Shown here piece after piece: positions 1 through 6,696 of a stretch of 8,666 nucleotides of DNA. Source of the DNA: Deltaproteobacteria bacterium (lineage in GTDB: Bacteria; Desulfobacterota; DSM-4660; Desulfatiglandales; HGW-15); the NCBI GenBank assembly GCA_030671095.1, contig DAOVAK010000085.1:1-8666 (forward strand), written 5' to 3'. A program made the translations under genes and the position numbers. Under the pieces are notes generated by a model, which was not told the origin of the DNA, searched no databases, and worked only from the letters and a program-made list of their open reading frames with translations. How positions within the stretch are numbered: position 1 is the stretch's first letter; every line of letters starts with the position of its first letter.

Positions 1-443
1 GGATCGGCCGGTTTGATGAACAGCCCTGTACCATATTTGACGTATTCCCAGTTGCTAAACCATAGCAAGAGGATTTCGGCAAAAATCCAGGTACCGATGG
101 CAAAGTAGACGCCCTTCATTCTAAAGATGAAAAGAGACATAAACAGGGCAAGCAAAACAGAGAACAGCCCGCCGAGAAATACACTCAGCCAGATATACAC
201 ACCATAATAATTGGTTAGCACGGCAACACTATAACCACTGAAGCCGATAAATGCCTGCTGCCCAAGGGATAACAGGCCAGAATAGCCGACTAACAGATTC
301 CACATCTGGGCCATGCCCAAATAGAGGCAGTAGAGGAGACAAAAAAAGAGGACGTAGTCTGAGCCCCAAATGGGAACAGTGGCAAAGGCGATAAAAAGTA
401 CGCCTAAAATGGGCCATCTGTATTTGAGCGTTTTGGTTTCCAT
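1..443 (-). CDS. livM: LivM-type ABC permease subunit (5' part, cut by window edge)
   Basis: This is the N-terminal 147 residues of an inner-membrane permease of the LivM family, which pairs with LivH to form the translocation pore. The frame is open from the ATG at 441-443 to the left edge. The protein starts METKTLKYRW and has hydrophobic segments at about residues 12-25, 30-55, 60-80 and 85-108. The family's conserved stretch is present at about 52-71 (GYSGLLSLGQQAFIGFSGY), followed by RMKGVYFAIGT at 109-119, which is typical of LivM. About half of the usual 300-350 residues are in view; the cytoplasmic coupling loop and the GGxGTxxGP motif lie outside. Its start is only 5 bases after the livH-1 stop, with an AGGGG run just upstream, so translation is probably coupled. 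It is the last gene in view of the downstream cassette. Family assignment is secure; the substrate is unknown. Confidence 0.93.
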   Translation of the reverse strand, partial: METKTLKYRWPILGVLFIAFATVPIWGSDYVLFFCLLYCLYLGMAQMWNLLVGYSGLLSLGQQAFIGFSGYSVAVLTNYYGVYIWLSVFLGGLFSVLLALFMSLFIFRMKGVYFAIGTWIFAEILLLWFSNWEYVKYGTGLFIKPAD

Positions 444-448
444 ATCCC

Positions 449-1312
449 CTAGATCTTCCCGAACAAACCCTGTGGTCTCATCCCCAGCACAATAAGCAAG
501 ACCGCATAACCGAAAATCAATTGATAGCCCGGACCCGTAAAGTGAGCGCCAATAAGTTGGGCCAGGGCGAGAATGAGACCGCCAACGAGACACCCTTTCA
601 TACTTCCAAGACCACCAATGATGACGACGCCGAATGCAATGATCAGATACTGGGGGCCGGTATGGGGGTAAAAGGTGAATGTCATACCCACCAGGACGCC
701 GGCCACGGCGGCTGTCATCATGGCTATGCCCATGGCGTAGGCATAGATTCTTTTGGTGTTCACCCCCATTATCCGCGCACCCACCTCATCGTCCGATGCT
801 GCCCGTATCGCCCTCCCCAAGTAGGTGTTTCTGAAAAACAGATAAACAGCGAAAATCACCACGACGCCGATCAGGAAATCCGCCAAATAGAGAACCGGCA
901 AGTTTAGGCTTGCCCCTAATGGGATCGTCTTGATGGCCAGATCTGTCATCAGGCTGCGCGCATCAGGCGTAAACACCAAAAGTAAAAAATTCTGCACGAT
1001 GATGGACAACCCGAAAGCGACCAACAGGGGAGGCTCCATTCCCTTGCCTAAAACCCGGTTTAGGAGAAACCCCTGAACAAAGAAGCCCACAAAGAACATC
1101 GCCGGAACAACCAAAAATAGGGACGCTATCGGGCTGACACCCAGCCAGGTGACCACGACCAGGCTCAGATAGCCACTCAGGATCATCAGATCACCGTGGG
1201 CGAGGTTCACCAACTTGACAATCCCAAATATGGTGGACATCCCAATGGCGATAACGGCATAGAGACCACCGAGTAGAATACCGTTCAAGACAGGTTGCAT
1301 CAACCCTTCCAT
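449..1312 (-). CDS. livH: LivH-type branched-chain amino acid ABC permease subunit (cassette 1)
   Basis: A 287-residue integral membrane protein of the LivH family, the partner of LivM in the transport channel. Nearly the whole length is hydrophobic. Visible family marks are GILLGGLYAVIAIG at 11-24, VNLAHGDLMILSGY at 35-48, the cytoplasmic coupling loop AIRAASDDEVGARIMGVN at about 168-185, GGLGSMKG at 233-240, and the C-terminal RPQGLFGKI. The chosen ATG at 1312 has a GTAGGAG ribosome-binding site about 6 bases upstream; an in-frame ATG four codons later, preceded by GGAAGGG, is a possible alternative. It ends in TAG 5 bases before livM-1. Upstream, a 224-base spacer with inverted repeats separates it from livF-1, the longest gap inside either cassette. 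Length and motifs are normal for the family. The transported compound cannot be told from the sequence. Confidence 0.95.
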   Translation of the reverse strand: MEGLMQPVLNGILLGGLYAVIAIGMSTIFGIVKLVNLAHGDLMILSGYLSLVVVTWLGVSPIASLFLVVPAMFFVGFFVQGFLLNRVLGKGMEPPLLVAFGLSIIVQNFLLLVFTPDARSLMTDLAIKTIPLGASLNLPVLYLADFLIGVVVIFAVYLFFRNTYLGRAIRAASDDEVGARIMGVNTKRIYAYAMGIAMMTAAVAGVLVGMTFTFYPHTGPQYLIIAFGVVIIGGLGSMKGCLVGGLILALAQLIGAHFTGPGYQLIFGYAVLLIVLGMRPQGLFGKI

Positions 1313-1536
1313 AAAGACTCCTACGGGGACCTATAATTACTAGCTAGCAGCAATACGACGTAGCGTGACCGCCCGATAATTGCGAGCAATCTGGAGTAGT
1401 GGAGTATTGGGGTAACGGAGTGTTGGTGTATTTTTAGACGAATGAATTTCTTGATTCCAGTACTCCATCGCTCCAGTTCAACCGTCGTAGCCAGTGGTTA
1501 CTACGGCGAAGTCGGTTACTCCATTACTCCATGCAT
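1313..1536. repeat. Intergenic spacer with nested imperfect inverted repeats built on a GGAGTA word
   Basis: No gene is visible between livF-1 and livH-1. The spacer instead holds several inverted repeats. CTGGAGTAGTGGAGTATTGG at 1391-1410 matches the reverse complement of 1457-1476 at 16 of 20 positions. Bases 1401-1416 also match the reverse complement of 1515-1530 at 14 of 16 positions, so the left arm can pair with either right arm. Between the right arms, CGTCGTAG (1483-1490) and CTACGGCG (1501-1508) form another stem with one mismatch. ATTGC-GA-GCAAT at 1379-1390 is a short palindrome. The low-complexity, tandem-like composition suggests a dispersed repeat, perhaps REP- or MITE-like, that entered the operon. 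No transposase or coding potential is seen. The element type is inferred; the repeats are seen directly. Confidence 0.6.
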
Positions 1537-2253
1537 TTAAATACCAAAATAGGCTTTCTTTACCTCTTCCTCGGAAAGAGACGAGGGGTCTCCCGTCAGG
1601 ACCATTTTCCCTTCCAGCATAATGTAGGCCCGGTTAGCCGCTTTGAGACTTCGTTTAACGTCCTGCTCCACCAATACGATGGTGATTCCATTTTGATTGA
1701 TTTGGTCCAGTTGTTTGTAGATGCTCTTTATGACCACCGGTGCCAGACCGAGGGAAATCTCGTCGCAGAGAATAAGTCTTGGATCTGACATCAATGCCCT
1801 TCCAAGGGCCAGCATCTGCTGTTCCCCGCCGCTGAGCGTGTTTCCCATCTGATTGCGACGCTCTTTCAGCACTGGAAACAGCTCATAGAGCCTGTTCATG
1901 GCCTCATCTCTTTTTGGCCGCGTTCTTGGTGTATAGGACCCCATGAAGAGATTCTCGTAAACGGTCAACCGGGGAAATATCCGCCTCCCCTCGGGGACCA
2001 AAGTGATCCCTCTGGGCACCGTCTTATGGGGAGGCTCACCGTCGATCCTTTTCCCAAAAAACTCGACGGTTCCTCGAGTCGGTGACAAGAGCCCTGTAAC
2101 CGTGTTCAAGAGCGTGGACTTGCCGGCCCCGTTTGCGCCAATGACAGAGACAATCTCCCCTTCCTTAACCTCTAGAGAGACGTTCCACAGCGCCTGAAAG
2201 TCTTTATAATGAACGTCTAATTCTGAGACCTTAAGGGCTAGATTGTTCGCCAC
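1537..2253 (-). CDS. livF: LivF-type ABC transporter ATP-binding protein (cassette 1)
   Basis: A 238-residue cytoplasmic ATPase of the LivF family, which forms a heterodimer with LivG and powers the LivH/LivM pore. Motifs: Walker A GANGAGKS at 39-46, the LivF Q-loop variant VPEGRR at 86-91, ABC signature LSGGEQQ at 140-146, Walker B LILCDE at 160-165, and VEQD at 195-198, where Gln197 stands in place of the usual switch histidine. That substitution is normal for LivF. I start it at GTG 2253 rather than at an upstream in-frame TTG (2325). The GTG has a strong GGAGGAGG site with optimal spacing, and starting there gives the usual family length and N-terminus, whereas the 24 extra residues overlap livG-1 and look non-native. 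The GTG shares its first G with the livG-1 TAG stop. It aligns almost without gaps to livF-2; by eye roughly half the residues are identical. Confidence 0.95.
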   Translation of the reverse strand: MANNLALKVSELDVHYKDFQALWNVSLEVKEGEIVSVIGANGAGKSTLLNTVTGLLSPTRGTVEFFGKRIDGEPPHKTVPRGITLVPEGRRIFPRLTVYENLFMGSYTPRTRPKRDEAMNRLYELFPVLKERRNQMGNTLSGGEQQMLALGRALMSDPRLILCDEISLGLAPVVIKSIYKQLDQINQNGITIVLVEQDVKRSLKAANRAYIMLEGKMVLTGDPSSLSEEEVKKAYFGI

Positions 2254-2265
2254 TAATCCTCCTCC
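2251..2265 (-). promoter_or_regulatory. Start-deciding ribosome-binding site and stop/start overlap for livF-1
   Basis: GGAGGAGG (reverse complement of 2258-2265) lies 4 bases before GTG at 2253-2251. The site is written by the last codons of livG-1 (Glu-Glu-Asp-stop), and the TAG stop overlaps the GTG start by one base. This fixes the livF-1 start and implies that ribosomes finishing livG-1 re-initiate on livF-1, matching LivG and LivF output for the heterodimer. The coupling itself is inferred. Confidence 0.85.
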
Positions 2266-2978
2266 GCTCCCATGTAACACTCGAGGACCTCCTCTGAACT
2301 CATGACTTCTTCCGGGTTCCCGCAATTCAGCCAGCGGCCTTCAGATATCACCAACAGACGATCCACCCCTTCGGACATCATTGCCAAAATATGTTCAATC
2401 CAGACGATGGTAACACCTCTCTTCTGCATCTCTTTTACAATCTTCAGGACCTGCCCTGTCTCTCCTTCGGTCAACCCTCCAGCCACCTCATCCAGCAGAA
2501 TGACTTCTGGCTGGGTGGCCAGCGCCCTTCCCAATTCCAGACGCTTCCGGTCGAGTAGGGGGAGTCCTCCTGCTAACCTGTCTTTCACGGAGAAAAGTCC
2601 GATCAGGTCCAAGATATCTTTAATCTGTCCCCGAGCCTTCTTCTCGCTCAATCCCCCGCCGTGCTCAGCAGCAACCAGCAGATTCTCAAAGACGCTCATC
2701 TTGTCAAAGGGCCGCGGGATTTGATAGGTCCGCCCCATTCCTTGACGACATCGCTTGGAAGGGGATTCATGCGTGATATCTTCCCCATTGAAGGTGATTG
2801 TGCCCGAATCCGGTTTGAGAATTCCCGTGAGGAGGTTGAAAACAGTGGTCTTTCCTGCGCCGTTGGGCCCCATCATACCCAGAATCTCCCCTTCTCTCAC
2901 TTCGAAAGAGAGTTGATCAACCGCCCTCAAATGACCAAATTCTTTTGTTAGATGGTCTACTGCTAGGATATCTGGCAT
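2253..2978 (-). CDS. livG: LivG-type ABC transporter ATP-binding protein (cassette 1)
   Basis: A 241-residue ATPase of the LivG family, partner of LivF. Motifs: Walker A GPNGAGKT at 37-44, Q-loop RTYQIPRPF with Gln86, Walker B VILLDE at 159-164, and the H-loop IEH with His196. The ABC signature, normally LSxGQ or, in LivG, LxYGxQRRLE, reads LPLLDRKRLE at 139-148, so the signature glycine is missing. A related LTLADRKRLE-type variant is, to my knowledge, a known LivG subfamily, so this is probably not a dead enzyme. The C-terminus EEVLECYMGAEED resembles the family's EAYLG ending. ATG at 2978 has a GGTGGAG site about 10 bases upstream. It is the first gene of the downstream cassette, 96 bases after livM-2, with two hairpins in the gap. 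The specific substrate is unknown. Confidence 0.95.
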   Translation of the reverse strand: MPDILAVDHLTKEFGHLRAVDQLSFEVREGEILGMMGPNGAGKTTVFNLLTGILKPDSGTITFNGEDITHESPSKRCRQGMGRTYQIPRPFDKMSVFENLLVAAEHGGGLSEKKARGQIKDILDLIGLFSVKDRLAGGLPLLDRKRLELGRALATQPEVILLDEVAGGLTEGETGQVLKIVKEMQKRGVTIVWIEHILAMMSEGVDRLLVISEGRWLNCGNPEEVMSSEEVLECYMGAEED

Positions 2979-3008
2979 CAGTTATTGCTCCACCGCTGTA
3001 TTGATTGG

Positions 3009-3062
3009 CCGCTTTCTAAGCGGTATGCCGCCTCAAGTAAATAAATTCGTGAGCGAATTTAT
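3009..3062. repeat. Two consecutive hairpins between the two transporter cassettes
   Basis: The 96-base gap between livM-2 and livG-1 holds two stems. The first read by transcription is ATAAATTCG (3041-3049) with CGAATTTAT (3054-3062), a perfect 9-bp stem with a 4-base loop, followed by a T-rich stretch on the minus strand. The second is CCGCTT (3009-3014) with AAGCGG (3018-3023), a 6-bp stem with a 3-base loop. They could act as a weak terminator, an RNA processing or stability point between cassettes, or a dispersed palindrome. No long uninterrupted U tract follows, so a full terminator is doubtful. Confidence 0.6.
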
Positions 3063-3074
3063 GAATCGAAGGGC

Positions 3075-4052
3075 TTAGCTCGCACGCATGGTGGCTAGTT
3101 GTAACAGGGAACGGTAAGTTCGAGTCTTGCGTATGAAGCCCGTAATACCTTCCGGCACCAGTAACATGATGATGACGAGTAACGTACCTTGTATAATGAG
3201 GCTGATTCCAGCGTATCTGGCCAGCAAGAAGTGCAAAAAGACAACAATAATCGTGCCAGTAATCGGGCCCCCTTCAGTGCCCATTCCTCCCATGACGGTA
3301 GCGAGGATTAATATCATTGTCCACCGCACACTGAAGGCGCTGTTGGGCTCTATATATGATTGGTAAGTATAGAAGATGGTCCCGGCTAAACCCGTTACGA
3401 ATGCGCTGATGATGAATGAGTACAACTTTAATTTGAAAACGTTTATACCGGAACTGGCGGCAGTTCTATCATTATCTCGAATCGCTGAAAGCCCCAGACC
3501 CAGCCTTGAACGTAAAACTATTCGCAAACAAAAACCTGATGCAATCACAAGACCGAGAGCAAGCCAATAAACCTCCGGCGTAGAAAAATCAGAGGCACCT
3601 TTTAAGACATAGCCAGCCCCCCCACCGTGTATTGACTTTCCGATAGGTCTCCAAAGTAAAAATACATACTTCAGTGCTTCAGGTACAACGAGTGTACCAA
3701 TAGCGAAATAGATGCCACTCAGCCTAAAGACAGGAATAGATATAAGGAGAGCAAATAATGCAGCCACTATAGCTCCCAATACCATTCCTAGATAGATGGG
3801 TAAACCGTGCCATGCCCATATGACCAAAGTGTACCCTGCCAGCCCAATGAACGCAGGCTGGCACAGGGATATCAGACCGGAATAGCCACAAAGCAAGTTC
3901 CACATATTTGCCATGGCTAGGTATATAAAAAAGAGAAGAAGGTAAAGGATCCAGCTACGGGGCACTCCTGCTATCGGAAGCACCGCCAGCACGACTATGA
4001 GCGCTGCAAACGGTATCAGCCCTCCTCTCAATCCATGAATGATATCTCTCAT
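3075..4052 (-). CDS. livM: LivM-type branched-chain amino acid ABC permease subunit (cassette 2)
   Basis: A 325-residue inner-membrane permease of the LivM family, full length for the shorter form. Membrane segments are visible at about residues 11-30, 33-56, 63-82, 86-108, 162-181, 209-229, 243-256 and 263-300. Family motifs: GYSGLISLCQPAFIGLAGY at 56-74, SGIYFAIGT at 112-120, the cytoplasmic coupling loop LSAIRDNDRTAASSGINV at 188-205, and GGMGTEGGPITGT at 255-267. In the first motif the usual SLGQ reads SLCQP, with Cys64 replacing glycine; LivM-1 keeps SLGQQ. The C-terminal tail (305-325) is basic and cytoplasmic-looking. The ATG at 4052 sits 12 bases after the livH-2 stop, and GGAGAGGAGG lies within that gap close to the start. 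It closes the upstream cassette. Confidence 0.95.
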   Translation of the reverse strand: MRDIIHGLRGGLIPFAALIVVLAVLPIAGVPRSWILYLLLFFIYLAMANMWNLLCGYSGLISLCQPAFIGLAGYTLVIWAWHGLPIYLGMVLGAIVAALFALLISIPVFRLSGIYFAIGTLVVPEALKYVFLLWRPIGKSIHGGGAGYVLKGASDFSTPEVYWLALGLVIASGFCLRIVLRSRLGLGLSAIRDNDRTAASSGINVFKLKLYSFIISAFVTGLAGTIFYTYQSYIEPNSAFSVRWTMILILATVMGGMGTEGGPITGTIIVVFLHFLLARYAGISLIIQGTLLVIIMLLVPEGITGFIRKTRTYRSLLQLATMRAS

Positions 4053-4064
4053 CTTCCTCCTCTC

Positions 4065-4985
4065 CTACCGACCGAATAGGCCTTGTGGCCTCACAGCTAA
4101 TACGACAAGTACTATGACGTAAAGGACAAGATACTGACCGGTAGCAGCACCTGGTAGGTCCAGCGCGTTAAGCACATGGCCACCCATGGTTTGAGCCAAC
4201 CCCACAATCATACCGCCTAAAAATGTCCCCAGCATGCTGCCTAAACCTCCTATTACGATCACGCCAAAGGCGATGATGAGAAAGGATGCGCCTGATGTGG
4301 GGGTAAACGGAAAAGTCAATCCAAGAAACACGCCAGCTATAGCAGCAGTGGCCATTGCGATAGCAAACGCGTAGGCATATACGCGGTCAGTGTTTATCCC
4401 CATCAGCTGAGCCGCTCCCCTATCCTGTGAGGCGGCACTAATAGCCTTGCCCAAATATGTTCTTCTAAGAAATTCGCGGAGAAAAACCATCACAACTAAA
4501 GCGCAAACAAAATCCAGCAGATATACCAACGGGATATTGGACACGCCCACACTAAGACTATCAAGGGCGTAGGATGTGGTTAAACCCCTTGAATACGGCG
4601 TCCATAGTCTCTGGCAAGTATTTTGTATTATTAGAGAAATCCCAAAGGCAATGATCAATGGGGCTTCCATTGATATTTGAACAGCCCGGCTCAGGAGATA
4701 TTTTTGGATAGCGAAACCGATTGCAAACAATAGGGGCATACCGACGACCAAGCTTAGGATGGGGTCTATTCCGAGAATTGTGAGTCTATGGCCAAAAATT
4801 TCGCCGGTCATTGCAAAAAAACCAAAGTAGGTACCTAATATGACCAGGTCTCCGTGAGCTACGTTTATCAGCTTCATAACGCCGAAAACCAGCGATAATC
4901 CTAAGGCAATTAAGGCGTATAATCCCCCTAATAGGATACCCATTATGAGGGGACCAGATAAGTCAACTAGAACTTGTGAGGTCAT
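4065..4985 (-). CDS. livH: LivH-type branched-chain amino acid ABC permease subunit (cassette 2)
   Basis: A 306-residue polytopic membrane protein of the LivH family that pairs with LivM-2. Family marks are GILLGGLYALIALG at 16-29, INVAHGDLVILGTYFG at 40-55, the coupling loop AISAASQDRGAAQLMGIN at 181-198, GGLGSMLGT at 247-255, and C-terminal RPQGLFGR. It is 19 residues longer than LivH-1, mostly from a longer N-terminus, the loop at 61-75, and an insertion (about 272-283) near the C-terminus. The ATG at 4985 has CAGGAG about 9 bases upstream and lies 22 bases after the livF-2 stop. It aligns clearly with LivH-1 but is well diverged, so the two cassettes are old paralogues or came from different sources. 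Membrane location and role are firm; the substrate is not known. Confidence 0.95.
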   Translation of the reverse strand: MTSQVLVDLSGPLIMGILLGGLYALIALGLSLVFGVMKLINVAHGDLVILGTYFGFFAMTGEIFGHRLTILGIDPILSLVVGMPLLFAIGFAIQKYLLSRAVQISMEAPLIIAFGISLIIQNTCQRLWTPYSRGLTTSYALDSLSVGVSNIPLVYLLDFVCALVVMVFLREFLRRTYLGKAISAASQDRGAAQLMGINTDRVYAYAFAIAMATAAIAGVFLGLTFPFTPTSGASFLIIAFGVIVIGGLGSMLGTFLGGMIVGLAQTMGGHVLNALDLPGAATGQYLVLYVIVLVVLAVRPQGLFGR

Positions 4986-5007
4986 CTATAAAATCTCCTG
5001 ATCAACT

Positions 5008-5727
5008 TCATACACCAAAGTATGCTTTTTTGACCTCCTCTTCCTCCCGAAGATCCGCCACATCCCCGCTTAAAACAACACGCCCCACTTCCATAATGTG
5101 TGCCCTGTCAGCTTCTTCGAGGCTTCGCCTTACATTCTGCTCCACAAAGAGGATAGTAATGTCCCTTTCTCTAATCTTCTTCAAAGCTTTATAGACCTCA
5201 TTAAGAACGATAGGGGCAAGGCCGAGAGACATTTCATCAATAAGCATGAGCTTTGTCTCTGACATCAAGCCCCGCCCGAGGGCTAACATCTGTTGCTCTC
5301 CCCCGCTCAGTGTTTTAGCCAGTTGATTCTTCCTCTCTTCTAGTACAGGGAAGAGCTCATAAACCATTTTGAAGTTTTGTTCTTTCTTGGGCCTCGCCTT
5401 AGGATTGTATGAACCTAATATGAGATTGTCTAACACGTTCAGGTCGGGGAAAAGTCTTCTCCCTTCTGGAACTTGAGAAATGCCGAGAGCAACGATTTGG
5501 AAGGGATCCAAAGTGGAGATCTCCTTGCCGTCAAATGCAATGCTGCCCTTGGCAGGATGAATGACACCCGATATGGTATTGAGCAGGGTGGACTTACCCG
5601 ACCCATTTGCGCCAATGATAGCCACAATTTCCCCGGGTTTAATCTCTATGGATATATCCCACAGGACTTGCAAACTGCCGTAGAATGTATCTATGTTACT
5701 AACCTTCAGTAATGTTTCTTCAGGCAT
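5008..5727 (-). CDS. livF: LivF-type ABC transporter ATP-binding protein (cassette 2)
   Basis: A 239-residue ATPase subunit of the LivF family. Motifs: Walker A GANGSGKS at 39-46, VPEGRR at 86-91, ABC signature LSGGEQQ at 140-146, Walker B LMLIDE at 160-165 with the catalytic-type Glu165, and VEQN at 195-198 with Gln197 in the switch position, as is usual in LivF. The C-terminus EEEEVKKAYFGV nearly matches LivF-1 (SEEEVKKAYFGI). Motif positions are identical in the two LivF proteins, apart from one extra residue near the C-terminus of this one. The ATG at 5727 is preceded by AAGGAA directly adjacent and a GAGGGAAG about 15-20 bases up, so its ribosome-binding site is weaker or oddly spaced compared with its neighbours. 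It lies 51 bases after livG-2 and 22 before livH-2. Confidence 0.95.
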   Translation of the reverse strand: MPEETLLKVSNIDTFYGSLQVLWDISIEIKPGEIVAIIGANGSGKSTLLNTISGVIHPAKGSIAFDGKEISTLDPFQIVALGISQVPEGRRLFPDLNVLDNLILGSYNPKARPKKEQNFKMVYELFPVLEERKNQLAKTLSGGEQQMLALGRGLMSETKLMLIDEMSLGLAPIVLNEVYKALKKIRERDITILFVEQNVRRSLEEADRAHIMEVGRVVLSGDVADLREEEEVKKAYFGV

Positions 5728-5778
5728 TTCCTTGCTCTACTCTTCCCTCTTGACTCTATCGTAAACCACTGGACGCCA

Positions 5779-6495
5779 TTAACCGAAATAAGCCTCAATG
5801 ACCTTTTTGTCTTCCATGACCTCGTTTGGTATGCCTTCGGTGATTTTCATGCCTTTATCCATCACGATAATCCTGTCAACCGCCTCTACCATGACTTTCA
5901 TCACATGTTCGATTAATATAATTGTTATGCCCATTTCCTGTATTTCTTTTAGGAGGTCCAATAACTGTGGGATTTCAGATTCGGTTAATCCCGCAGCCAC
6001 TTCATCAATCATCAGTATTTTGGGACTAGTGGCTAAGACCCTGGCTAATTCGAGCCTTTTGAGAGTTATCACGACCAGATCTCCAGCGAGCATATCTTTC
6101 TTTTCTGAAAGCCCTACAATATCAAGTATTTTGGCAGCCTCATTCTCAGCGGCCTCCTTATCAAGACCCCTTCCAAATCTCGCTGCCACCACGATGTTTT
6201 GCATAGCTGTTAGTTTGATGAAAGGCTGCGGAATCTGATAAGTTCTGGCGATTCCTAGGTGGCAAATTTTATGCGGTGGGAGACCTGTGATGTCATTTCC
6301 TTTGAACTTTACTGCTCCAGAGTCAGGCTTGTATTCACCGGATAGGACATTTATTAGTGTTGTCTTGCCGGCACCGTTCGGGCCCATTAAACCTATCACT
6401 TCACCGGCCTGCACATCAAAACTTAGGTCTTTAACAGCAACTAATCCTCCGAAACGCTTGTTTATTCTATCTACTGAAAGAATCGGCGCTTCCAT
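5779..6495 (-). CDS. livG: LivG-type ABC transporter ATP-binding protein (cassette 2)
   Basis: A 238-residue ATPase subunit of the LivG family. Motifs: Walker A GPNGAGKT at 38-45, Q-loop RTYQIPQPF with Gln87, Walker B ILMIDE at 160-165, H-loop IEH with His197, and C-terminal EAYFG. The ABC signature region reads LVVITLKRLE at 140-149, with neither the LSGG core nor the YG of canonical LivG. It is even further from consensus than LivG-1 (LPLLDRKRLE). All other catalytic motifs are intact, so this looks like a consensus-lacking signature in a working heterodimer rather than a dead gene. The ATG at 6495 has AAAGGT about 7 bases upstream. It is the first ATPase gene after the binding protein and is separated from it by 201 bases with strong inverted repeats. 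Confidence 0.95.
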   Translation of the reverse strand: MEAPILSVDRINKRFGGLVAVKDLSFDVQAGEVIGLMGPNGAGKTTLINVLSGEYKPDSGAVKFKGNDITGLPPHKICHLGIARTYQIPQPFIKLTAMQNIVVAARFGRGLDKEAAENEAAKILDIVGLSEKKDMLAGDLVVITLKRLELARVLATSPKILMIDEVAAGLTESEIPQLLDLLKEIQEMGITIILIEHVMKVMVEAVDRIIVMDKGMKITEGIPNEVMEDKKVIEAYFG

Positions 6496-6696
6496 ATCAT
6501 TACCTTTGCCAGGGTTAGAACAGGCGAGAAATTTCGAAGCATCTGAAGCTTAATAGAGAATGGGAATAGTATCCCGCTGGCACAGCCTTCGAGCCAGTGG
6601 GCAAAGGCCGCTGCTCTTAATTCGCTTTTCCTCACCCACTGGCTGAAAGCTAGCGTGAACCGCCAGTCATATTCCTCTTATCAGGTCCAATCTTTA
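6496..6696 (-). promoter_or_regulatory. Spacer after the binding-protein gene with mutually exclusive hairpins (attenuator-like)
   Basis: AGCCAGTGGG at 6592-6601 is the exact reverse complement of CCCACTGGCT at 6635-6644, a 10-bp stem with a 33-base loop, extendable by three pairs past one bulge. The same central arm (6593-6601) also matches the reverse complement of CCCGCTGGC at 6573-6581 with one mismatch and an 11-base loop. The two stems share the central arm, so only one can form at a time. In the minus-strand transcript the mismatch is A-C. No U tract follows either stem, so this is not a standard intrinsic terminator. It may instead protect the 3' end of the binding-protein message or attenuate read-through into livG-2, giving excess binding protein over permease. 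The inverted repeats are seen; the function is inferred. Confidence 0.6.

Noticed and set aside
1391..1530. CRISPR array
   Set aside because: The repeated words are short, imperfect and inverted, with no regular spacers.
2254..2325. 24-residue N-terminal extension of livF-1 from a TTG
   Set aside because: It overlaps the livG-1 3' end in another frame, has no ribosome-binding site and is absent from LivF proteins; the GTG at 2253 has a strong site.
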